Assembly (NCBI RefSeq): GCF_000167355.1
Contig: NZ_AAEW02000010.1
Location: 62,001-126,000, forward strand
Direction of reading: 5' to 3'
From: Desulfuromonas acetoxidans DSM 684
GTDB taxonomy: Bacteria; Desulfobacterota; Desulfuromonadia; Desulfuromonadales; Desulfuromonadaceae
Length of the DNA: 64,000 nucleotides
The position numbers and the translations under genes were made by a program. This document shows positions 35,495 through 43,897 of this stretch, piece after piece. The notes beneath the pieces were generated by a model. It was not told the DNA's origin. It saw only the letters and a list, made by a program, of their open reading frames with translations, and did no database searches. The stretch's first letter is position 1; every line of letters starts with the position of its first letter.

Positions 35495-36208
35495 TCAAGC
35501 CTGCAGGGCAAACAGGTAGCCTTGCCCCCAGACTGTTTTGATGCGCTGGGGCCGGTCCGCGTCATCTTCAAGTTTCTTGCGCAGGTGCGAAATCGTCAGA
35601 TCCACCGACCTGTCCAGCCCGTCGTAATCAATTCCTCTCAGTTCGCGGTAAATGGTGGCGCGATCCAGAATTTGTCCGGCATGGCGTGCCAGCAGCCAAA
35701 GCAGATTGAATTCGTTGGTGGTGAGGATGACCGGCTGCTGATTCAGCAGCACGCTTTGCGCGGTGTGATTGATCCGCAATCCGCCGAAGACCAGTTCATT
35801 GATGGGCACCGAGGCGGTGTCTGTCTCAGCGGCGGTTTTCTCCACGCGGCGCAGCAAGGCGCGGATGCGCGCCAGCAGGACCCGGGGCTGTACCGGTTTC
35901 TTGACATAGTCGTCGGCCCCCATTTCCAATCCGGCAACCTGATCCATATCATCTTCAAGGGCCGTCAACATCAGAATAGGGCCGCCGTATCCGGTGCGAA
36001 CCTGTTGGCAGATGGTCAATCCGTCCAGGCCGGGCAACAGCAGATCCAGGACGACCAGGTCCGGCTGCTCGTCGAGAATTCGCGCCGGAGCGCTATCGCC
36101 CCGGCGTTCAATGGTGACGCTGAATCCCTGCTGGGTCAAATAAGAGGTGATCAGGTCCCCAAGCCTCTGGTCATCTTCAACCAGGAAAAGATGTTTTCGC
36201 ATGGTCAT
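35495..36208 (-). CDS. OmpR-family response regulator, RstA-like
   Basis: A 237-residue regulator counted from MTMRKHLFLVEDD at 36208; the longer frame to 36301 adds residues before the receiver with no sense. Receiver: acidic pair in VEDDQ, phospho-Asp in VVLDLLLPGLDG, Lys in YVKKPVQP. The C-terminal winged helix (LTTNEFNLLWLLARHAG, GLDRSVDLTISHLRKKL) binds DNA. It is divergent from an outer-membrane barrel gene, with two sets of phased repeats between them that suit an OmpR-type regulator. Confidence 0.9.
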   Translation of the reverse strand: MTMRKHLFLVEDDQRLGDLITSYLTQQGFSVTIERRGDSAPARILDEQPDLVVLDLLLPGLDGLTICQQVRTGYGGPILMLTALEDDMDQVAGLEMGADDYVKKPVQPRVLLARIRALLRRVEKTAAETDTASVPINELVFGGLRINHTAQSVLLNQQPVILTTNEFNLLWLLARHAGQILDRATIYRELRGIDYDGLDRSVDLTISHLRKKLEDDADRPQRIKTVWGQGYLFALQA

Positions 36209-36377
36209 GTGGTTTGATTTCGTCTGTTGGGGGTTCAGCACGGCCTCGGCGGCGCCGATGGTCTGTGCGTCAATGATAATGAAACTCCTGTCGCTCGACA
36301 AGCCGCAATGTTTTCCCGATGTAAAGACGCCGCAGGTTTGTTCATAACACGAAAGGGCACGGCGCAGTCCGTAGATC

Positions 36378-36403
36378 TTTTGTCTGCATTTGTATGATTT
36401 TGT
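36378..36403 (-). promoter_or_regulatory. Candidate response-regulator operator (triplet facing the RstA-like gene)
   Basis: On the plus strand TTTTGT, ATTTGT and TTTTGT start at 36378, 36388 and 36398, exactly ten bases apart. Read on the minus strand these are ACAAAA/ACAAAT direct repeats on one face of the helix, as bound by OmpR/PhoB-type dimers. About 170 bases upstream of the regulator start. Confidence 0.5.
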
Positions 36404-36447
36404 AGCCTCTGTCGGCCCGAACCGACGGCCGTCGCGGTGGTGACCTT

Positions 36448-36475
36448 ACAAATCCAGACAAATTCATACACAAAT
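36448..36475 (+). promoter_or_regulatory. Candidate response-regulator operator (triplet facing the barrel gene)
   Basis: ACAAAT occurs at 36448, 36458 and 36470 (spacing 10 and 12) upstream of the outer-membrane barrel gene. Orientation is opposite to the triplet at 36378-36403, so each set faces one of the divergent genes. Confidence 0.5.
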
Positions 36476-36588
36476 TCCACAGCTTGAGAGGCCTCTACGG
36501 CGTAACGTTGTGACGTGAAAACACGCGTCGGCAAAAGACGGCGCGTTAAGAACAATCCGACCTCGTCTTGATAAACAAAAGGAGATTG

Positions 36589-37179
36589 ATGATGAAAAAC
36601 ATGACGTATCTGGTCCTGTCGGCTGTCGCGCTCGTTTTCGCGGCAGGTACGGCGTATGCAGGTGGTAGCGGTAACGGTTTCTATGTCGGAGCGGCGGCTG
36701 TCGGTTCCGGAGTTGTGGTCGACAGTGGAGGCAACACGGATAAGCTTGATGGCGATTCAAATTTTTCCGGCGGGATTTATGCCGGTTATAAGCACAGGAT
36801 TTTTAAGGGAATGTTCGTCGCCGGTGAAGCTTTTTACCATGACACGTCTCAGGACGAAACGTTTTCCGACGGCGACAGGCTGGAACTCGATAGCCAATAT
36901 GGCGTGAAGACCCATATCGGCTATGAGTGGGACAGTTGGTCCGTCTACGGAATCCTCGGTGCCGCCGCCCTCGACTATGAGATCACGCAGAATGGTGAGC
37001 AAACATCGGACGATCATTTCCGTGCCTTGTTGGGCGGTGGGGCCAGCTACCAGTACAATGAAAAGATCTCGACCAATCTCGAAGTGACCACCTGCGGCGA
37101 TGAGATCAGCATCGCCGGGGATAAAAACAAAACAATGGGTCTTGTCACTTTACGGCTGGGCGTGAGCTATCATTTTTAA
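36589..37179 (+). CDS. Outer-membrane beta-barrel protein
   Basis: A 196-residue protein starting at 36589 (AAAGGAG upstream), with a signal peptide ending TAYA. The mature part (NGFYVGAAAVGSGVVVDSGG, FVAGEAFYHDT, LVTLRLGVSYHF) has the alternating pattern and terminal Phe of an eight-stranded OmpW/opacity-type barrel. It is divergent from the RstA-like regulator and is a probable target of it, given the phased repeats in between. Function likely protective or structural; no channel specificity can be deduced. Confidence 0.85.
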   Translation: MMKNMTYLVLSAVALVFAAGTAYAGGSGNGFYVGAAAVGSGVVVDSGGNTDKLDGDSNFSGGIYAGYKHRIFKGMFVAGEAFYHDTSQDETFSDGDRLELDSQYGVKTHIGYEWDSWSVYGILGAAALDYEITQNGEQTSDDHFRALLGGGASYQYNEKISTNLEVTTCGDEISIAGDKNKTMGLVTLRLGVSYHF

Positions 37180-37204
37180 CGGGCTGTTGAAAAACAGCCT
37201 GTAA
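37180..37204 (+). repeat. GGCTGTTGAAAAACAGCC hairpin (copy 1)
   Basis: GGCTGTT and AACAGCC pair around a short A-rich loop right after the barrel gene stop. The same 18-base sequence recurs at about 50136-50155 after a different gene. Either a shared terminator-like unit or a dispersed repeat. Confidence 0.6.
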
Positions 37205-37367
37205 GCAAGACGGAAAATCGCCTTTTCGGATTGCCTCGTTGAAAAGCTCCCGGATGGGACTTCTGTCAAGTCGATCAGGTGAACTCGGGGCTGCTTGGCA
37301 CCTACGTCGAAGCAGCCCCGAAAAGGTTGGTTCTGTCGGGATTTCTCCGTGATGATCACGTCCGGGG

Positions 37368-38396
37368 TTATTTTTTTTCAACAAGCTTGTCGGCCAGTGT
37401 GCCAACCGTAATGGCAAACCGGTGCGACCGGTTCCAGCGCAGTAACGCGCGAAAATTATCATACACCAGATAGGTGGGGCCATTCAGACCATCCGGAGCA
37501 ATCAACGAGGCGCGAAGTTCGGATGATGGCAGGGGCGAATCATTGAGTTGCCGAACACCATGCTCTCGCCATTGCGCCAGCGGCAATCGTGTTTTAAGCC
37601 CGATCAGGTTGTGGTTAAGATCTTTCGGAACCGTGACCTGGCGTCCCCAGGTTTGACCCGTCTGCCAATGTGCCTTTTCCAGGTAGTTGGCCATCGAGGC
37701 GAAAATGTCAGGAATTGTCGCCCAAATATCGATGCGACCATCCTTATTACCGTCGATAGCGTAATGATAAAATGACGATGGCATAAATTGGCATTGTCCC
37801 ATCGCGCCCGCCCAGGAACCTTTCATGCGTGCCAGAGAAACATGTCCTTCATCAAGTATTTGCAAGGCTTTCAAAAGCTCTTTACGGAAATAATCACCTC
37901 GGCGTGAATCATAGGCGAGGGTTGCCAGGGCCTGAATAACCGAAAAGTTACCGGAATAAGCACCGTAATGGGTCTCAATTCCCCATAGGGCGATCAGATA
38001 GCGGCGCGGCACGCCGTAGCGTTGTTCAACCCGTGTCAGCCAGGTGGGGTAGCGCTCCAGCATGGTTCGACCATGCTCAATACGAGTGCCATTGATTTTT
38101 CCGGCCATGTAGCGCTGGAGGGTCGCTTTTTTTTCCGGCTGATTGCGATCGTGATGAATCACCTTTTTTTTGGGTTGGCGAATGCCGGATAAGGCGTTGT
38201 CAACCGTTGTGGCTGAAATCCCTGCAGCGATGGCATCCTGTCGCAAAACAGCCAGCCATTCGGTGAACTGATTCGAAGCCGTTGCAGCGCCCAGTGACAT
38301 TGGCCACAATAACAGGACGGCAAGCAAAAGCCACCACTGCAGCGATGGGGGAGATGTCTGTGATGTTTTCAAAGGTTGTTTTGACAGCATAGTCAC
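37368..38396 (-). CDS. Lytic murein transglycosylase (MltB family)
   Basis: A 342-residue exported enzyme with a hydrophobic segment near residues 22-38. The catalytic Glu is in GIETHYGAYSG, followed by family motifs YFRKELLKALQIL, MKGSWAGAMGQCQFMPSSF and DGRIDIW. It cleaves the MurNAc-GlcNAc bond of peptidoglycan with formation of 1,6-anhydro ends. The C-terminus (YLVYDNFRALLRWNRS) is typical of soluble MltB-like enzymes. Monocistronic, divergent from a PP2C gene. Confidence 0.92.
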   Translation of the reverse strand: MTMLSKQPLKTSQTSPPSLQWWLLLAVLLLWPMSLGAATASNQFTEWLAVLRQDAIAAGISATTVDNALSGIRQPKKKVIHHDRNQPEKKATLQRYMAGKINGTRIEHGRTMLERYPTWLTRVEQRYGVPRRYLIALWGIETHYGAYSGNFSVIQALATLAYDSRRGDYFRKELLKALQILDEGHVSLARMKGSWAGAMGQCQFMPSSFYHYAIDGNKDGRIDIWATIPDIFASMANYLEKAHWQTGQTWGRQVTVPKDLNHNLIGLKTRLPLAQWREHGVRQLNDSPLPSSELRASLIAPDGLNGPTYLVYDNFRALLRWNRSHRFAITVGTLADKLVEKK

Positions 38397-38602
38397 TTTT
38401 ATCGCGGGGAATTGTTAGTTGCTGATAACAGTTTCACCTGTTTCTGTAAACCCTTTTAAGTCCCCTGTGCATCAAAAAAAAATATATATAGGGAAATGCA
38501 AATATTTGCAGCCGCAATATCGGAATTATCGATGTGACAAATTTTTAGCGCCTATGTATGATGCTGTTATCTGTTTTTCTTATTTGCGGGTGGCGTTTCA
38601 TC

Positions 38603-39433
38603 GTGAATTTACACATCGACACATTGTGGCACCAAGGTTCAGGCCAATTTAACGAAGATCGGGTTCTTATCGAAGACAACCTGTTCGGGGTGTTTGATGG
38701 TGCCTCCAGTCTGGTCAAAAATCTTTATGATGAAAAAAGCGGGGCCTGGTGGGCGGCGCAGGTCGCGGCTGCGGAGTTTGCCTGCAATGATGATGATCTG
38801 CTGAATCTGGCGCGGCGATCCAACCGTCGGTTACGCGCGGCCATGGAGCAACATGGTGTTGATGTGGCGGATAAGTTACAGCGGTGGAGCACCAGTGCTG
38901 CCGTATTTCGGATGAACGGTGACGACCTCGAATGGGTGCAGACCGGTGATTGCCTGATTATGGCGATTGACCGGGACGGACAGCACCGGTTGCTGACGCC
39001 GTATTATAACCATGATGCGGAGACGTTACTTCAGTGGCAGCAGGAACCCGGAGAAACCGTTGATGATGCGTTGCGTCGTTTGCGGCCGCAGATTGAGCGG
39101 GTACGCCAGCGGATGAATGAAGATTATGGTGTGCTGTGCGGTGACGAGCGGGTGGAATCCTTTCTCCACCATGGTCGGATACGTCATGGTGAGTTCAGCC
39201 ATGTCCTGGCGTTCAGCGATGGCTTGTTTCCCCCGTCTTCGGCTGGTGATGATCCTGATTTTGAGGCCATTGCCGAGCGTTATCTAGAAGATGGCCTCGA
39301 CGGTGTCGGGCGCTGGGTGCGCCAGCAGGAGAAAGCCGACCCGCATTGTCGTCAGTTCCCCCGGTTTAAACCCCACGATGATATGGCCGCCATTGCTGTG
39401 TGTCTGGCTCCCGAATCCGCACGCAAAGCGTGA
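38603..39433 (+). CDS. PP2C-type serine/threonine phosphatase
   Basis: A 276-residue protein if begun at the GTG at 38603 (VNLHIDTLWHQG); the frame is open to 38558, where the added residues look like untranslated leader. PP2C motifs: NEDRVLIEDNLFGVFDGASS near the start (metal-binding Asp in NED and FDG), WVQTGDCLIMAI, LAFSDGLF, and PHDDMAAIAV. It would remove phosphates from Ser/Thr with Mn/Mg. No kinase gene is adjacent. Confidence 0.82.
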   Translation: MNLHIDTLWHQGSGQFNEDRVLIEDNLFGVFDGASSLVKNLYDEKSGAWWAAQVAAAEFACNDDDLLNLARRSNRRLRAAMEQHGVDVADKLQRWSTSAAVFRMNGDDLEWVQTGDCLIMAIDRDGQHRLLTPYYNHDAETLLQWQQEPGETVDDALRRLRPQIERVRQRMNEDYGVLCGDERVESFLHHGRIRHGEFSHVLAFSDGLFPPSSAGDDPDFEAIAERYLEDGLDGVGRWVRQQEKADPHCRQFPRFKPHDDMAAIAVCLAPESARKA

Positions 39434-39476
39434 ATCCTTTCAGCCGATCCATGCTGACACTCCGGCGCTAATGGCT

Positions 39477-40721
39477 TCACTGGTTCAGACGTAAAACCTG
39501 CTCATAAACCTTCTCAATTCTGCAGAAGGTACTTTCCCATTCATAATTGTGAATCACGTTCTGCACCACTTGTGGTGGACTGAGGGTCGGATTGTTTTCG
39601 ATTGCTGTCAGTTGAGCTGTAATTTTATCCTGCAGTCTCTCGATGAAATCCTCTTCGCTATCGGGGTGAGGATGGTCGATAGTTTCCATTTCGGGCAATT
39701 CAACACGTTGCAGCCAATCGCAGGTCAGTGGACCAAAAACCTCTTTGATCCCTGGCAGATTGGTCGTGACCACCCGGCAACCACAGGCCAGGGCTTCAAG
39801 GACCACCAGTGGCACCCCTTCAAAAAAGGACGGCAGAATAAACAGGTGGCTCTTTTTAAGAATCTCAGCCAGTTGATCGGGTTTGAGACTGCCATGCAGG
39901 GTAACGCTGTTGCCGAGTTGCCGGGCCAGGGCGATGATCTCGTTTTTCTCCTCCCCTTTACTGTCACCGATCAGGTGAAAATGCCACCTTTTCTGTTTGA
40001 GGCGTTGCAGGGCTTTGATGAGCCAGGGAACGCCTTTGGCGCGACTGAGTTTGCCGACATAGACGATCTGAGTGGGATCGGTTGGCTTTTGGTCTGTTTG
40101 CGGGGCTTGGAACAGAGCGCTGTTAAACCCGGCACCGACAACGTGAATCCGTTGCTGATCGATTTCATACTCTTGGCTGATCTGTTCTTTTTGCCCTTCA
40201 TTTAACGCACAGATTGCATCAACCTGACGACAGCCGTAGAGCACTTGAGGCTGTAAATGGCAGCAGGTGTGAAACTGGCGGAGATCGGAACCGTGGCAAC
40301 TGGCAACCATGGGGATCTCCGGGAAGCGTTGTCGCGCCAGCGAGGTGAGTAACCACAGGTGATGTGCGTGGATGATGTCGGGTTGCCAGCGTTGGATCGC
40401 TGAACGCAGTCGCGCGTCAAAGCAGGCTTCATAGCGGGCCAGATCCTCTGCAGTGAGATCACAGAACCGGGCGCTGGGGTAAGGCATCACATCGCTCATG
40501 CCGACCACCTGAAAGTCCGTGTCCTGTCCAAAACGAACCAGTTCCGGTTCAGCGTTGCAGGGCAGGTGTCCGCAGTGGTCGGCAAAGTGAAAATCGTTGG
40601 GAACTCCGGCCAGCAGGAAATTGTCATGCCCTTGAAGACGGGCATGCTCCATGATGGCCTGTAAATACATTCCGCTTCCGGTCGAAGCGGGAATCTGGCT
40701 GAGGATATGGAGTATTTTCAC
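39477..40721 (-). CDS. Family 4 glycosyltransferase
   Basis: A 414-residue GT-B enzyme. The N-terminal half starts LHILSQIPASTGSGMYLQ. The C-terminal nucleotide-sugar half has IVYVGKLSRAKGVPWLI and the GT4 EX7E region SFFEGVPLVVLEALACG. It transfers a sugar from a nucleotide donor to a lipid or polysaccharide acceptor in the cytosol. Single gene, no polysaccharide cluster around it. Confidence 0.88.
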   Translation of the reverse strand: MKILHILSQIPASTGSGMYLQAIMEHARLQGHDNFLLAGVPNDFHFADHCGHLPCNAEPELVRFGQDTDFQVVGMSDVMPYPSARFCDLTAEDLARYEACFDARLRSAIQRWQPDIIHAHHLWLLTSLARQRFPEIPMVASCHGSDLRQFHTCCHLQPQVLYGCRQVDAICALNEGQKEQISQEYEIDQQRIHVVGAGFNSALFQAPQTDQKPTDPTQIVYVGKLSRAKGVPWLIKALQRLKQKRWHFHLIGDSKGEEKNEIIALARQLGNSVTLHGSLKPDQLAEILKKSHLFILPSFFEGVPLVVLEALACGCRVVTTNLPGIKEVFGPLTCDWLQRVELPEMETIDHPHPDSEEDFIERLQDKITAQLTAIENNPTLSPPQVVQNVIHNYEWESTFCRIEKVYEQVLRLNQ

Positions 40722-41004
40722 GTCTGCAGCGTCCTGATGGTGAAATAATGGGTGTCTAATTTTTTACAGATTAGCATTTTCAATGCTGCTCGGCAAAGTG
40801 ATTACGTTTACCTTTGAATGTTTGTTGAATAGACAGTCTGTATTTTTTAGCCGGGTTTGATCCGTCTCGTTCTAACGTCCAATTTTAAACTTCTTTCGAC
40901 TTTTTATCCCGATCTAACAAATGGCGCGCATAAACAGTCAGTCGGCGTGGTGAGAGTGTGGGCACGATGACTATTGTCTTCGATTTGACTGAATGGAGGA
41001 TGCG

Positions 41005-41706
41005 ATGACGGGAAATACTGCTGAAGAATTGGGATTTACAGGTGAATTGCCAACGGTTGGATTGGCGGATTTACTCCAGATGCAAAACCAGAATGGATTT
41101 TCTGGAGCCCTTTCCATTCAACAGGGCGAGCACAAGGGCGCGATCTATTTTCATCAAGGCGATGTGGTTCATGCTGAGTATGGTCGTTGGCGCGGTCTGA
41201 AAGCGGTGTACATCATGTTGGGTCGTGACAAGGGACGTTTTTCTTGCCAAATGGGCCTTGAGCCACCCCGTCAGACGATTGATGTGACGATGAACCACCT
41301 GCTGCTTGAGGGCCATCGCTGGCTGGATGAGCTGACGGATAAACAGCGTGAAGCGCTGTTTTATGACGCACCGCAAGAGCGCAAAGTGAATCGGCTGGTT
41401 AAAAAATTATTGCCGATTCAGGGCGTTGAATATGCGGTGTTGTTCGATGAAAACGGCCAGCCCCATGAAGATGAGACCAATGCCGGTTTGCGCATGTCTG
41501 CCCAGGGCGATCTGATGCGTAATAACGGGGTTGAATTGGGGCGAATTCTCGGATTAGGCGAGCTGCGCAGTGGCATGTTCAGTGGTCGTGGTGGACATAT
41601 GCTGTTGCTGATCTCCAATCTCAAGGCTTTGCTGGTCAGTATCAGTGGCAAAAAAAAACCTCAGTCTGTTGAAGCGGCTGTTCGCAAAACTCTTATGGAT
41701 CATTAA
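41005..41706 (+). CDS. DUF4388 domain protein
   Basis: A 233-residue protein starting at the ATG at 41005, six bases after GGAGG; the ATG at 40993 lies ahead of this signal. Residues about 10-120 are a PatA-type DUF4388 domain (LPTVGLADLLQMQNQNGFSG, GAIYFHQGDVVHAEYG). The C-terminal half is a second alpha/beta unit (YAVLFDENGQPHEDE, GHMLLLISNLKALLVSI) that may be Roadblock-like. It precedes the Roadblock-PstS-OmpA gene by 11 bases, repeating the DUF4388/Roadblock pairing found at 3.5-5.6 kb. Confidence 0.78.
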   Translation: MTGNTAEELGFTGELPTVGLADLLQMQNQNGFSGALSIQQGEHKGAIYFHQGDVVHAEYGRWRGLKAVYIMLGRDKGRFSCQMGLEPPRQTIDVTMNHLLLEGHRWLDELTDKQREALFYDAPQERKVNRLVKKLLPIQGVEYAVLFDENGQPHEDETNAGLRMSAQGDLMRNNGVELGRILGLGELRSGMFSGRGGHMLLLISNLKALLVSISGKKKPQSVEAAVRKTLMDH

Positions 41707-41717
41707 ACGGAACTCTT

Positions 41718-43607
41718 ATGGCAGAGCAAACCAGTAAGACAGAGGGGCACAGCACCCCAGCTGATGTGGTCCAGAGACTCCTGAAGACCGCCGGTGTCAG
41801 TGGGGTGGTGTTATGTAGTCGTGATGGCGAGGTGGTGGGCCACGAATTACCGCATAACTTTACCCACAAAGATATGACGCGTCTGGGCAAGGTGATGAAC
41901 CAGAGTCGCAGCGGGGTGGTGGCTTCGCTGGGTAAAGTGGAGACCGGCGATTTCCGCTACGCCGACCATCGGGTGCTGATCTACTATTTTTCCAAAGGGG
42001 AAGTGCTGCTTCTTTGTGAGCCGGATGTTAAACCGGAGGTGACACGACAGGCGGTATTAGAGCAGAAAGATGCGTTTGATACGTTGATGACCGGTGTCTT
42101 GAGTCAGCAGCGTAAAGAGAGCGCTGAGCCGCAAGCACCTGAACGGGCTTTTTCTGAGACGGCTGTTGAGCAAAAACAGAAACGCTGGCCGATGATGGTT
42201 GCTGTGACGGCGATTCTGTTAATAGGTGTGGCTTTCGGTTACTGGTGGAATATCACGACGTCACTGCCATCTGCCGTCGCTGTGGAAACAGCCACGCAGA
42301 ACACGGTCGCGTCTGTTCAGGATGTGTCGACCCTGGAACCGCGCACCATTCTTGGTTTGCATGGTTCCAACACCATCGGAGCGAAATTAGCACCAGAACT
42401 GGCAAAAAAATATCTGCGCAAACTCGGAGCGAATCGTATCTGGATGAAACCCGGCGCCGAGCACGATGAGCAGGATATCTTTGGTCTCATCGATGGTGTC
42501 GACCTGTTGAAGATTGCTATTCAGGCGCATGGTTCCAGTACCTCGTTTAAAGGCCTTGATGCGGAGCTGTGTGATATCGGCATGGCATCACGGCGAATCA
42601 AAGATAAAGAAGTGGTGATGCTCGAACGGTTTGGCGATATGCGCCAGGCTGCGTCTGAGCATGTATTGGCGATGGATGGTATCGCCGTCATTGTCAATCC
42701 CGCCAACACCATCTCCGAGTTGAGTATGGCCCAGCTCGCGGGGCTGTTTTCTGGGCAGATCACCGACTGGGGCCAGATTCCTGCCAGCGGCTTGACCGGC
42801 CCAGTTGCTGTCTTTGCCCGCGATGAAAAATCGGGCACCTGGGACACGTTTAAAAATATGATCCTCAAACCGCGTAAACTCAGTTTGGCAGAGCAGGCCA
42901 CCCGTATTGAGGACAGTCGTATTCTCACCGCGCAAGTGGCGAAAAATTCACAAGGGATTGGTTTTATCGGCCTGCCTTATATTAAACCGGCCAAGGCGAT
43001 TTCGGTTTCAGAACAGGGGGCAGCCGGTGTGTATCCGACACCCTTTACTGTGGCCACGGAAGATTATCCTCTGGCACGGCGTCTCTATCTGTATTCACCA
43101 GCGTTACCGAACAATGACCACACCCGGGACTTTATCGAGTTTGCCCTGAGTGATTTAGGCCAACAGGTGGTTAACGAGGTTGGCTTTATCAAATTGACCG
43201 TTGAGGAACATGAGTTCACACTGCCGCAAACAGCTCCTGCCGACTATCTGGCTGCAACTCAGGGCGCAAAGCGTCTTTCGGTCACCTACCGCTTTAAAAG
43301 TGGTAGCACCGAACTGGATAATCGCGCTTTACGCGATTTGGATCGTCTGGTGGATTTCATGCATCAAGGGCGCAACCGCTATCGTCCGTTGATGTTGTTC
43401 GGTTTTGCCGACAATATTGGTGAAAACGATGTCAATCAGGTGCTGTCTGAGAAACGGACGCGTAAAGTTTCCACAGCTTTACAGAGCCGTGGACTCAATG
43501 CCAAAGTTGTGATGGGGCTTGGCGAGGCTATGCCTGTTGCCGACAACGCCACTTCAGCAGGGCGTGAAAAGAATCGCCGGGTTGAAGTGTGGATCAGCGA
43601 GCCCTGA
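41718..43607 (+). CDS. Roadblock / TM / PstS-like / OmpA fusion protein
   Basis: A 629-residue protein with an unusual order of domains. Residues 15-125 look like a cytosolic Roadblock/LC7 domain (LLKTAGVSGVVLCSRDGEVV, VLIYYFSKGEVLLL). One TM segment covers residues 157-177. Residues about 208-490 form a periplasmic PstS-like phosphate-binding fold (LGLHGSNTIGAKL, MDGIAVIVNPAN, FARDEKSGTWDTFKN, SQGIGFIGLPYI). Residues about 515-629 are an OmpA-type peptidoglycan-binding domain (RFKSGSTELDNRALRDLDRL, NQVLSEKRTRKVSTAL). It would link a cell-wall-anchored ligand sensor to a cytosolic Roadblock platform. Co-transcribed with the DUF4388 gene; a terminator follows. Confidence 0.85.
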   Translation: MAEQTSKTEGHSTPADVVQRLLKTAGVSGVVLCSRDGEVVGHELPHNFTHKDMTRLGKVMNQSRSGVVASLGKVETGDFRYADHRVLIYYFSKGEVLLLCEPDVKPEVTRQAVLEQKDAFDTLMTGVLSQQRKESAEPQAPERAFSETAVEQKQKRWPMMVAVTAILLIGVAFGYWWNITTSLPSAVAVETATQNTVASVQDVSTLEPRTILGLHGSNTIGAKLAPELAKKYLRKLGANRIWMKPGAEHDEQDIFGLIDGVDLLKIAIQAHGSSTSFKGLDAELCDIGMASRRIKDKEVVMLERFGDMRQAASEHVLAMDGIAVIVNPANTISELSMAQLAGLFSGQITDWGQIPASGLTGPVAVFARDEKSGTWDTFKNMILKPRKLSLAEQATRIEDSRILTAQVAKNSQGIGFIGLPYIKPAKAISVSEQGAAGVYPTPFTVATEDYPLARRLYLYSPALPNNDHTRDFIEFALSDLGQQVVNEVGFIKLTVEEHEFTLPQTAPADYLAATQGAKRLSVTYRFKSGSTELDNRALRDLDRLVDFMHQGRNRYRPLMLFGFADNIGENDVNQVLSEKRTRKVSTALQSRGLNAKVVMGLGEAMPVADNATSAGREKNRRVEVWISEP

Positions 43608-43668
43608 TCCTCTGCATGGAGCCATAATTTCGAAAGGCGTTGTTAAACCGCTTTTCGGGGAAATGTTT

Positions 43669-43703
43669 AAAGAGACGGGCACCTGCCTGTCTCTTTTTTT
43701 ATG
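43669..43703 (+). terminator. Rho-independent terminator
   Basis: AAAGAGACGGGCA pairs with TGCCTGTCTCTTT across a CC loop and runs into a T tract. Ends the DUF4388/fusion operon. Confidence 0.9.
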
Positions 43704-43897
43704 AGCAGTCGATCTGTAAGTCACTAGAATAATGGATGATTAATCGTGGATGAGGCCATATTTCTTATTTTTTATTATTTTATAGTTATTAGAAGGGTGT
43801 ATTGTGTCTTTTAGACAAAATCTGTACTGACTCTCAATGTCCGATAAAACAATGGGTATGAGATACCTGGATTTAAAAGGATCAAGGAGTGGTGGTA

